Shown here: positions 1-5,540 of the stretch, piece after piece | How positions within the stretch are numbered: position 1 is the stretch's first letter | Layout: each line of letters begins with the position of its first letter | NCBI GenBank assembly: GCA_904393855.1 | Contig: CAJFNE010000112.1 | Coordinates: forward strand, 1 to 6,228 | Direction: 5' to 3' | DNA length: 6,228 bases | From: an uncultured Oscillibacter sp. | Lineage (GTDB): Bacteria > Bacillota > Clostridia > Oscillospirales > Oscillospiraceae | Made by a program: the position numbers and the translations under genes | Notes under the pieces: model-generated | The model's database searches: none | Told to the model about the DNA's origin: nothing | What the model saw: the letters and a program-made list of their open reading frames with translations, nothing else

Positions 1-49
1 CAGCGCAGCGGGTCGCAGTTGGAAAGGAGGAGCAAGGGAGCGGGCGGAT
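1..49. other. Unassigned left edge
   Basis: I can assign nothing here with confidence. One plus-strand frame is open from base 1 to a TGA at 49-51 and could be the last 16 codons of an upstream gene. Its residues are low-complexity, another frame is also open, and no family can be recognised. A purine-rich stretch (21-40) resembles a Shine-Dalgarno sequence, but the ATG at 48-50 gives only a six-codon frame. Confidence 0.2.
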
Positions 50-72
50 GACGTCTTTTTTGCCATAGGCAT

Positions 73-110
73 AAAAAGACGTCGGAGCAAAGCGGACTTT
101 GCTCCGACGT
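73..110 (-). terminator. Intrinsic terminator of the tRNA-Leu unit
   Basis: A perfect 14-bp stem (79-92 with 97-110) closes a 4-nt loop (93-96). Read on the minus strand it is followed by C and then five Ts (73-77). The first base of the hairpin is the terminal A of the encoded CCA of tRNA-Leu(CAG), so transcription should stop directly after the tRNA. The lower stem (78-83) can also pair with 50-55 in an alternative hairpin. Confidence 0.85.
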
Positions 111-197
111 GGTGCGCGAGGCGGGACTTGAACCCGCACGTCCGTAATGGACACTAGAACCTGAATCTAGCGAGTCTGCCAATTCCACCACTCGCGC
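110..197 (-). tRNA. tRNA-Leu (anticodon CAG)
   Basis: On the minus strand a 7-bp acceptor stem (191-197 with 114-120) is fully Watson-Crick. It is followed by discriminator A and a genome-encoded CCA (110-112). The anticodon loop reads TTCAGGT between the CTAGA/TCTAG stem strands, placing anticodon CAG at 161-163. A long variable arm with a GTCC/GGAC stem and a TTCAAGT T-loop closed by GCGGG/CCCGC mark a class II tRNA, as expected for leucine. It reads CUG, the leucine codon that dominates the neighbouring genes. It is the second tRNA of a two-tRNA unit, 31 nt after tRNA-Leu(GAG), and ends directly at a terminator. Confidence 0.97.
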
Positions 198-209
198 ATA
201 TTGAAGAGG

Positions 210-228
210 GGTCCTTCGAAAAGGGACC
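210..228 (-). other. Hairpin in the tRNA spacer
   Basis: The spacer between the two tRNAs contains a short hairpin. GGTCC (224-228, minus strand) pairs with GGACC (210-214), and a further two A-T pairs beyond one bulged base close a TTCG tetraloop (217-220). It sits immediately after the CCA end of tRNA-Leu(GAG). A role in separating or processing the dicistronic precursor is possible but is inference only. No U-tract follows, so it is not an intrinsic terminator. Confidence 0.4.
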
Positions 229-314
229 TGGTGCGGCTGACGGGACTTGAACCCACACGTCGAATCGACACCAGCACCTCAAGCTGGCCTGTCTACCAGT
301 TCCAGCACAGCCGC
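229..314 (-). tRNA. tRNA-Leu (anticodon GAG)
   Basis: On the minus strand the acceptor stem (308-314 with 233-239) is fully paired, followed by discriminator A and encoded CCA (229-231). The anticodon loop TTGAGGT between CCAGC and GCTGG gives anticodon GAG at 278-280, which reads CUC and CUU. A class II variable arm (GTCG/CGAC) and a TTCAAGT T-loop are present. The T stem is GTGGG/CCCGT, so its two outer pairs are wobble pairs, unlike the fully paired T stem of the neighbouring leucine tRNA. It is the first gene after the promoter at 348-376. Confidence 0.96.
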
Positions 315-347
315 AGATTGATATGCCCTGGAAAAGACTGCTTGATT

Positions 348-376
348 ATCTTAGCAGGAACTTCAGAAAATGTCAA
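348..376 (-). promoter_or_regulatory. Promoter of the tRNA-Leu pair
   Basis: On the minus strand a perfect -35 TTGACA (371-376) is followed by a 17-nt spacer and -10 TAAGAT (348-353). Expected initiation is near 341, leaving a leader of about 27 nt before tRNA-Leu(GAG). The promoter lies just downstream of the citrate synthase terminator, so the tRNAs should form their own unit. A consensus -35 with optimal spacing suits a constitutive stable-RNA promoter. Confidence 0.8.
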
Positions 377-399
377 CCCTAAGTTTTCGTTTTTTCAAA

Positions 400-433
400 A
401 AAAATTTGCCCCGCCGGAAAAGTCCGGCGGGGC
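400..433 (-). terminator. gltA: Intrinsic terminator of citrate synthase
   Basis: A perfect 11-bp GC-rich stem (408-418 with 423-433) has a 4-nt loop. On the minus strand it is followed by AAA and a run of eight Ts (397-404). It begins about 8 nt after the citrate synthase stop codon and separates that gene from the tRNA promoter. Confidence 0.9.
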
Positions 434-440
434 GGGTATC

Positions 441-1823
441 TCAGCGGTTTTCCATCGGCACATAGGAGTGGAGCTCCTCCACGCACTCATAGCGGGGCCG
501 GATCAGCTTGCTGCCGGAGGACAGCTCCTCCATCCGGTGGGCGCTCCAGCCGGCGATCCGGGCCACCGCGAACAGAGGCGTGTACAGTTCCATGGGCAGC
601 CCCAGCATCTCATAGACGAAGCCGCTGTAGAAGTCGATATTGGTGGAGAGAACGGACTTGTGCTGCCGCTCCATCAGCAGCTCCTTGCCGATCTTCTCCA
701 CGTTGGTATACAGCGTCAACTCCTCGTTCAGGCCCTTCTCCCCCGCCAGCCGGTGGACATAGTCCCGGAACACCTCGCACCGGGGGTCGGACTTCGTGTA
801 GACGGCGTGGCCCAGGCCGTAAATCAGGCCGCTGCGGTCAAAGGCCTCCTTATTCAAAATCCGCGTCAGATACTGCCGGACCTCCTCCTGGTCATCCCAG
901 TGGTGCACGTGGAGCTTGATGTCGTCCATCATGCCCATGACCTTGTTGTTGGCGCCGCCATGGCGGGGTCCTTTCAGGGACGCCATGGACGCCGCGATGG
1001 CGGAGTAGGTGTCCGTGCCGGAAGAGGTCACCACGTGGTTGGTAAAGGTGGAGTTGTTGCCGCCGCCGTGATCCGCGTGGAGCACCAGCGCCACGTCCAG
1101 CACCCGGGCCTCCAGGGGCGTATAGCCCCGGTCCTCCCGCAGCATCCGCAGGAAGTTCTCCGCGGTGGACAGTTCCGGCTGGGGCACGTGGATGAACAGG
1201 CTCTCCCCCTGGCTGTACCGCCAGGCCTGGTAGGCGTAGATGGCCAGCACCGGCATGTTGGCGGTCAGCTGGAGACACTGGCGCAGCACGTTCTCCAGGC
1301 CGATGTCGTTGGGCTTGTCGTCATAGCAGAACAGCGTCAGGATCGCCCGCTGCATGGTGTTCATCAGGTCCCGGGGCGGGGCCTTCATGATCACGTCCCG
1401 GAAGAAGTTGGTGGGCAGCGTCCGGTAGGAGGCCAGCTGCACGCAGAAGTCCTGCAGCTGCTCCGCGTTGGGCAGCTCCCCGAAGAGCAGCAGATAGGTG
1501 GTCTCCTCAAAGGCAAAGCGCCGGTTCACGGACCCCTTCACCAGCTCCCGGCAGTCGATGCCCCGGTAATAGAGCATGCCGTCCGCCGGGATGATGTGCT
1601 CCCCGTCCGCGCCGGAGGTCACCTGGTAGGACTGGATCTCAGCCACCCGGGTCAGCCCGGTCAGCACGCCGCGGCCGTCCTCGTCGCGGAGTCCCCGCTT
1701 CACGTTATATTCCTTGTACAAGCGGGGATCGATATAGTTCTTCTTCTCCCACTGCTCTTTCAGCGCCAGCAGCGCGGGGGTAATTTCGCAGTAGGCGTTT
1801 TCCCGCTTTTCATTCCAGATCAT
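441..1823 (-). CDS. gltA: Citrate synthase
   Basis: Predicted 460-aa cytoplasmic enzyme that condenses acetyl-CoA and oxaloacetate to citrate, entering the TCA/glutamate route; 2-methylcitrate synthase activity cannot be excluded. Family landmarks are clear: MLYYRGID (83-90), HADHGGGNNSTF (H249 onward), the catalytic GPRHGG (H288), GLGHAVY (H339), DPR (346-348) and the catalytic Asp in NIDFYSG (D397). These match the His/His/Asp active site of known citrate synthases. I chose the ATG at 1821-1823 because GGGGAGGAG lies 8 nt upstream. A frame extension to 1955 exists, but a promoter (1861-1889) lies inside it and the extra 44 residues look like intergenic sequence. No aconitase or isocitrate dehydrogenase gene is adjacent. 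The gene is flanked by terminators on both sides, so it is probably monocistronic. Confidence 0.96.
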   Translation of the reverse strand: MIWNEKRENAYCEITPALLALKEQWEKKNYIDPRLYKEYNVKRGLRDEDGRGVLTGLTRVAEIQSYQVTSGADGEHIIPADGMLYYRGIDCRELVKGSVNRRFAFEETTYLLLFGELPNAEQLQDFCVQLASYRTLPTNFFRDVIMKAPPRDLMNTMQRAILTLFCYDDKPNDIGLENVLRQCLQLTANMPVLAIYAYQAWRYSQGESLFIHVPQPELSTAENFLRMLREDRGYTPLEARVLDVALVLHADHGGGNNSTFTNHVVTSSGTDTYSAIAASMASLKGPRHGGANNKVMGMMDDIKLHVHHWDDQEEVRQYLTRILNKEAFDRSGLIYGLGHAVYTKSDPRCEVFRDYVHRLAGEKGLNEELTLYTNVEKIGKELLMERQHKSVLSTNIDFYSGFVYEMLGLPMELYTPLFAVARIAGWSAHRMEELSSGSKLIRPRYECVEELHSYVPMENR

Positions 1824-1860
1824 GGCGAAGACTCCTCCCCAGGTAATAGACTGTAATGCA

Positions 1861-1889
1861 ATATTATCACTCGTCTCTTTCATTTTCAA
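1861..1889 (-). promoter_or_regulatory. Promoter of citrate synthase
   Basis: On the minus strand -35 TTGAAA (1884-1889), a 17-nt spacer and an extended -10 TGaTAATAT (TAATAT at 1861-1866) precede the gene. Initiation near 1854 would give a leader of about 30 nt containing the Shine-Dalgarno sequence. The position supports the ATG at 1823 over the upstream ATG at 1955. Confidence 0.65.
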
Positions 1890-1975
1890 GAGTATCTTGC
1901 AGATTTTTTCGGGGTAATCTCTATTTTTTTGCATCTCCGGAAAAGAATCTTGCATTTTAAAGGTCCACCTTTGTG

Positions 1976-2007
1976 AAAAACGGCGCCATCCCCAGGAATG
2001 GCGCCGT
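1976..2007 (-). terminator. Intrinsic terminator after the sirtuin gene
   Basis: A 10-bp stem (1980-1989 with 1998-2007) with an 8-nt loop is followed on the minus strand by five Ts (1976-1980). It lies about 37 nt beyond the sirtuin stop codon and before the citrate synthase promoter. The two minus-strand genes are therefore likely transcribed separately. On the plus strand the hairpin is followed by GAAAA rather than Ts, so it should act in one direction only. Confidence 0.8.
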
Positions 2008-2043
2008 GAAAATCGCGTTATTTTCGTCAGCTTTCACAAATCC

Positions 2044-2760
2044 TTACAGCTGGGAGAATACCTGCCCAATGGGATCGGTGATCACCAGCCGGGCGTCCAA
2101 GTCCCGGCCCACCGGGGACTTGTTGATCAGCACCAGCCGGTCTCCCCGGTAGTAGCTGATGAGGCCGGCGGCAGGGTACACGTTCAGGGAGGTGCCGCCG
2201 ATGATCAGCATGTCCGCCTCCATGAGGGCCCGCACCGCCGCCTGCAGCACATCCTGGTCCAGCCCCTCCTCATAGAGCACCACGTCTGGCTTGATGATCC
2301 CGCCGCAGGAGCACCGAGGCACCCCCTGGGTATGGAGGATCTCGTCCAGCGCATAGAATTTCCCACACCGCTCGCAGTGGTTCCGGTGGACGCTGCCGTG
2401 GAGCTCCAGCACGTTCCGGCTGCCGGCGGCCTGGTGGAGCCCGTCGATGTTCTGCGTGATGACCGCCGTCAGCTTCCCCTGCCGCTCCCACTCCGCAAGC
2501 TTCCTGTGGGCGGCGTTGGGCCGGGCGTCCGGGGCCAGCATCTTTGCCCGGTAGAAGCGGAAAAACTCTTCAGGGTTGCTTTTGTAAAACGTATGGCTTA
2601 AAATCTCCTCAGGAGGATACTTCCACTCCTGGTGATACAGGCCGCCGGTGCTGCGGAAATCTGGAATCCCCGATTCCGTGCTTACTCCCGCACCGCCAAA
2701 GAAGACGATCCTCTCGGACTGATCCACCAGTTCCCTCAGCTGCTTGATTGGTTCTGTCAT
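2044..2760 (-). CDS. NAD-dependent protein deacylase, SIR2 family
   Basis: Predicted 238-aa cytoplasmic sirtuin (CobB/SrtN-like) that removes acyl groups from lysines using NAD+. Visible hallmarks are GAGVSTESGIPDFRS (23-37), TQNIDGLH (102-109), the catalytic His in LELHGS (H121), four zinc-binding cysteines as C129-x2-C132 and C150-x-C152, KPDVVLY (157-163), and GGTSLNVYPA (188-197) of the Rossmann domain. The length is typical of a minimal bacterial sirtuin, and the sequence layout resembles the Thermotoga-type class U group. I chose the ATG at 2758-2760 because GGAGGG lies 7 nt upstream; the in-frame ATG 15 nt further out overlaps that site. Only 69 nt separate it from the divergent ArsC-like gene. 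I could not assign a clear promoter there. The substrate is unknown. The adjacent citrate synthase is behind a terminator, so a functional tie is speculation. Confidence 0.94.
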   Translation of the reverse strand: MTEPIKQLRELVDQSERIVFFGGAGVSTESGIPDFRSTGGLYHQEWKYPPEEILSHTFYKSNPEEFFRFYRAKMLAPDARPNAAHRKLAEWERQGKLTAVITQNIDGLHQAAGSRNVLELHGSVHRNHCERCGKFYALDEILHTQGVPRCSCGGIIKPDVVLYEEGLDQDVLQAAVRALMEADMLIIGGTSLNVYPAAGLISYYRGDRLVLINKSPVGRDLDARLVITDPIGQVFSQL

Positions 2761-2829
2761 CAGAAAACCCTCCATTTCTTTCCATGATACCCCGATATCA
2801 TAATAAAAACTCGTGATAAGGAGCCTGCC

Positions 2830-3165
2830 ATGAACATTCAGATCTTCGGTTCCTCCAAATCTTTTGACACCAAGAAGGCGGAGCGGTGGTTCAAGGAGCG
2901 CCGCATCAAGTACCAGTATATCGACGTCCCCTCGAAAGGATTATCCCCCCGGGAGTACCAATCCGTCAAGCAGAAAGTGGGCTTTGATGCCCTGGTGAAC
3001 ACGAAATGCCGGGCCTATGAGGACCTGTACATGGCCTATATCACTCCGGCCGCCCAGGAGGAGAAGCTGCTGGAGCACCCGGAGCTGTTCGTCACCCCCA
3101 TCGTCCGCAACGGGAAAGAGGCCACGGTTGGCTATTGTCCGGACATTTGGGCAAACTGGGAGTGA
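2830..3165 (+). CDS. ArsC/Spx-like thioredoxin-fold protein, catalytic Cys replaced
   Basis: Predicted 111-aa soluble protein of the ArsC/Spx/YffB family. Family features are the N-terminal beta strand and turn IQIFGSSKSFDTKKAERWF (3-21), the segment NTKCRAYEDL (57-66), and the cis-proline region VTPIVRNGK (88-96) followed by VGYCPDIW (100-107). The active-site Cys normally found in the first loop (…KCFDTKKA…) is Ser11 here (codon TCT). The Arg that precedes the Pro in true arsenate reductases is Thr89. Cysteines remain only at 60 and 103. Arsenate reductase activity is therefore doubtful; a binding or regulatory role is possible but unproven. AAGGAG lies 6 nt before the ATG. YihY follows after 48 nt with no convincing terminator between, so co-transcription is likely. 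Confidence 0.88.
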   Translation: MNIQIFGSSKSFDTKKAERWFKERRIKYQYIDVPSKGLSPREYQSVKQKVGFDALVNTKCRAYEDLYMAYITPAAQEEKLLEHPELFVTPIVRNGKEATVGYCPDIWANWE

Positions 3166-3213
3166 CTGCCGCACTCCCCGGGGGAATCCGTCCGGCAAAG
3201 GGGGTCTGCATGG

Positions 3214-4077
3214 ATGCGTGAGTTCTCTCCTCCCAAGAATCGGTTCCTGCGGGGCATCTATCTGATGGTCCGCAGGTATCTGCGCCACAACGTGGGCATC
3301 CAGAGCGCCGCCCTGGCTTTCTATCTGCTCTTTACCCTGTTCCCCATGCTGATCTTTATCAGCGCCCTGCTGGGCCTGCTGAACCTGGACGTGGCCGCCG
3401 TGCTGCGGGCCCTGGACAATATCCTGCCCCGGGAGATCCTGGGTCTGCTGGAGGTCTACCTGACCCATGTTAGCACGAATCAAAGCCCCCAGCTGCTGCT
3501 CTTCGGCCTGTTCTTCTCCATCTACTTCCCCATGCGGGCCACCAACGCCCTCATGCGCTCGGTACGGACCGCCTACCACCTGGGCCCCTCCCGGGGCGTG
3601 ATCTCCCGGCTGAAAGCCCTGCTGTACACGGTGCTGCTGATCGCGGCCATTGTGCTGACCCTGACGCTGATGACCGTGGGCGACCGCCTGCTGCTCTACG
3701 CGGTGGATCAATTCCATCTGCCTGCCTTCGCGGCGGAGATGTGGGCGCGGCTGCGGTTCCCGGTGGCAGCCGTGGCGGGCTATTTTGCCCTGTTCTTCCT
3801 CTACGCCCTGGCTCAGGATGGGCGGCAGCCGTGGCGGAATATCTGGCCCGGTACCTTGGCGGCCCTGGGCGCCTGGCTGCTGATCAGCTGGGGCTACGCC
3901 GTATATGTCAATGATTTTGCCAACTACTCGGTGCTCTACGGCTCCATCGGCACCGTGATCGTGCTGCTGATCTGGCTGAATCTCACCGCCTTGGTTCTGA
4001 TCATGGGGGCGGAGCTGAACGGCACGCTCATCAGTCTCCGCAAGGACAGCGGCGAGATGGCCCTGGAGGACATCTGA
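3214..4077 (+). CDS. YihY/virulence factor BrkB family membrane protein
   Basis: Predicted 287-aa integral membrane protein of the YihY/BrkB family, once misnamed RNase BN. About six hydrophobic segments are visible: near 31-55, 92-112, 136-156, 182-201, 210-231 and 241-266. The family signature is seen as SAALAFYLLFTLFPMLIF (31-48), and near the C-terminus GSIGTVIVLLIWLNL (243-257) running into the LIMGAELN motif (262-269). The molecular function of the family is not settled; transport or envelope roles have been suggested. A Shine-Dalgarno-like AAAGGGGG (3197-3204) lies 9 nt before the ATG. A second, out-of-frame ATG at 3210 opens only three codons. It follows the ArsC-like gene closely and probably shares its transcript. 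Leucine codons are mostly CTG, matching the CAG leucine tRNA encoded nearby. Confidence 0.93.
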   Translation: MREFSPPKNRFLRGIYLMVRRYLRHNVGIQSAALAFYLLFTLFPMLIFISALLGLLNLDVAAVLRALDNILPREILGLLEVYLTHVSTNQSPQLLLFGLFFSIYFPMRATNALMRSVRTAYHLGPSRGVISRLKALLYTVLLIAAIVLTLTLMTVGDRLLLYAVDQFHLPAFAAEMWARLRFPVAAVAGYFALFFLYALAQDGRQPWRNIWPGTLAALGAWLLISWGYAVYVNDFANYSVLYGSIGTVIVLLIWLNLTALVLIMGAELNGTLISLRKDSGEMALEDI

Positions 4078-4109
4078 CGGGAAAATTTTCAATCCGTTCA
4101 CAACGAAGC

Positions 4110-4138
4110 TTTACTTTCCTGATAGAATTCTCTAAAAT
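4110..4138 (+). promoter_or_regulatory. Promoter of the M29 aminopeptidase gene
   Basis: The 98-nt gap before the aminopeptidase is markedly AT-rich and carries -35 TTTACT (4110-4115), a 17-nt spacer and -10 TAAAAT (4133-4138). Initiation near 4145 leaves a leader of about 30 nt. A perfect 12-bp palindrome (4133-4144) covers the -10 and the start region and might be an operator. I see no intrinsic terminator for the upstream YihY gene, so readthrough is also possible. Confidence 0.65.
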
Positions 4139-4175
4139 ATTTTAAGAACTGTATCAAACAGAAAGGATGAATCCC

Positions 4176-5408
4176 ATGGAAGAATCCCTGCGGGAGTATG
4201 CCCGCCTGCTGGTCCAAATCGGGCTGAACATCCAGAGGGGGCAGCGGCTGGTGATCTCCGCCCCGGTGGAGTGCGCCGCTTTCGCCCGGCTCTGCGCCCG
4301 GGAGTCCTATGACGCTGGCTGCCGGGAGGTGGTCATGAACTGGCACGACGACGCCCTGACGCGTATGAAGTATCTGCAGGCAGACGAGGCCGTTTTTGAT
4401 GAGGTGCCTCTCTGGCGGCGGCACTTCTTCAACGACCACGCCCTGGAGGGCGCGGCGTACCTGGCTATCTCCGCCACGGACCCGGAGAACCTCAAGGGGG
4501 TGGATCCCCAGCGGCTGGTCCGCTCCCAGCAGGCCAGCGGCAAAGCCCTCAGGGATTTTGACCGGCTGCAGATGTGCGGCGGCTTCCCCTGGTGCATCGC
4601 CTCCATCCCCATCCCCAGCTGGGCCAGGACCGTCTTCCCGGACCTGCCGGAAGCGGAGGCCATGGAGAAGCTGTGGAACGCCATCTTCCAGTCTGTCCGC
4701 ATCACCGGGGACGGGAGAGCCGTGGAGCGGTGGCAGGAGCACCTGGCCACCCTGCACCGCCGGCTGGAGCGGCTGAACGCCCTGCGGTTCCAGTCTCTCC
4801 ACTATACGAACTCCCTGGGCACCGACCTGACCATTGAGCTGCCGGAGGGCCATATCTGGCAGGCCGGCGACGACGTGACCCTCTCCGGCCAGAGCTATAT
4901 CGCCAACATCCCCACGGAGGAGATCTTCACCGCCCCCCTGAAGACCGGCGTCAACGGTGTGGTGTACTCCGCCCTGCCCCTGGTGAACGACGGCACCATC
5001 ATCGACAAGTTCCACTTCGTGGTGAAAGACGGCAGGATCGTGGAGGCCCACGCAGAAAAGGGCGAGGAGGCTCTCCGGGCCGCCATCAGCGTGGACGAGG
5101 GGGCCAGCTACTTCGGCGAGGTGGCCCTGGTGCCCTACGACAGCCCCATCTCCAACCAGAGGATCCTGTTCTACAACACCCTCTTCGACGAGAACGCCGC
5201 CTGCCATATCGCCTTCGGCGAGGCCTATCCCTGCCTGGAGGGCGGCCAGCGGATGACCAAGGAGGAGCTGAAGGCCCGGGGCCTCAACGACTCCATCACC
5301 CACGTGGACTTCATGGTGGGCACGCCGGACCTCTCCATCGTGGGCACCACCCACGACGGCCGGGAGATCCCGGTGTTCGTGAACGGCAATTTTGCCGAAG
5401 AAATCTGA
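4176..5408 (+). CDS. Aminopeptidase, peptidase family M29
   Basis: Predicted 410-aa cytoplasmic metallo-aminopeptidase (AmpS/PepS/aminopeptidase T-like) that trims N-terminal residues from peptides using a two-metal centre. The length is typical of the family. Expected metal ligands are present in order: Glu in NIPTEEIFTAP (E248/E249), Glu in YFGEVALVP (E315), His in NAACHIAFG (H344), and His and Asp in HVDFMVG (H376, D378). The N-terminal half (about 1-240) is the family's less conserved domain. I chose the ATG at 4176 because AAGGA (4163-4167) is 8 nt upstream; the in-frame ATG at 4167 overlaps that site and would have no spaced ribosome binding site. The gene has its own promoter at 4110-4138 and is followed by the repeat-bearing gap at 5409-5540. 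Likely role: peptide turnover for amino-acid supply (inference). Confidence 0.95.
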   Translation: MEESLREYARLLVQIGLNIQRGQRLVISAPVECAAFARLCARESYDAGCREVVMNWHDDALTRMKYLQADEAVFDEVPLWRRHFFNDHALEGAAYLAISATDPENLKGVDPQRLVRSQQASGKALRDFDRLQMCGGFPWCIASIPIPSWARTVFPDLPEAEAMEKLWNAIFQSVRITGDGRAVERWQEHLATLHRRLERLNALRFQSLHYTNSLGTDLTIELPEGHIWQAGDDVTLSGQSYIANIPTEEIFTAPLKTGVNGVVYSALPLVNDGTIIDKFHFVVKDGRIVEAHAEKGEEALRAAISVDEGASYFGEVALVPYDSPISNQRILFYNTLFDENAACHIAFGEAYPCLEGGQRMTKEELKARGLNDSITHVDFMVGTPDLSIVGTTHDGREIPVFVNGNFAEEI

Positions 5409-5415
5409 GAAAGAG

Positions 5416-5516
5416 AAAAGATAAAAGTGAAAAGGTAAAAGTTTTGGAGTCCGGCTCCGCCGGACAGATTCCCATATCTCTTATCTCTTATCTTTTATCT
5501 CTTACCTGTTATCTCA
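5416..5516. repeat. Inverted heptad-repeat arms around a GC hairpin
   Basis: The 132-nt gap between two genes is filled by an ordered structure. The left arm is four 7-bp purine-rich units starting AAAAG (5416-5443). A hairpin follows, GTCCGG-CTCCG-CCGGAC (5449-5465). The right arm is six 7-bp units of consensus TATCTCT (5475-5516). The right-arm unit on the opposite strand, read in phase, is AAGAGAT, one base from AAAAGAT of the left arm. The arms are therefore inverted copies of one heptad and could form a long imperfect stem. No U-tract follows the hairpin, so a standard terminator is unlikely. A dispersed extragenic or MITE-like element is a reasonable guess; other genomic copies would be needed to show it. 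Confidence 0.75.
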
Positions 5517-5540
5517 ACCGCCACATAGGAGGGAAACACC

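Noticed and set aside
201..1856. Long open plus-strand frame of about 550 codons antisense to citrate synthase
   Set aside because: It runs through a tRNA and then mirrors the citrate synthase codons. The residues are low-complexity Val/Gln/His/Gly-rich, match no family, and no ribosome binding site was found. Long antisense frames are expected opposite GC-rich genes.
1824..1955. 44-residue N-terminal extension of citrate synthase from an ATG at 1955, with AAAGGTGG upstream
   Set aside because: A promoter with an extended -10 lies inside it, a better Shine-Dalgarno site serves the ATG at 1823, and the extra residues do not resemble a citrate synthase N-terminus or a targeting sequence.
1823..2044. 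Sirtuin and citrate synthase as one metabolic operon
   Set aside because: A terminator with a U-tract and a separate promoter lie between them, so being on the same strand is not evidence for one transcript.
3167..3197. Possible terminator between the ArsC-like and YihY genes
   Set aside because: TGCCG and CGGCA can pair and a CCCCGGGG core lies between them, but the stem is short with a large irregular interior and there is no U-tract.
2941..4101. Long minus-strand frame antisense to the ArsC-like and YihY genes
   Set aside because: It has a Gln/Gly/His-rich composition and crosses two well-supported genes on the other strand. It shows no recognisable domain.
4098..5354. Long minus-strand frame antisense to the M29 aminopeptidase
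   Set aside because: It is a shadow frame with low-complexity composition, while the sense strand carries all expected metal ligands of the aminopeptidase.
5475..5516. Possible CRISPR-like or direct-repeat array
   Set aside because: The units are 7 bp, contiguous and without spacers, so this is a tandem repeat and not CRISPR.
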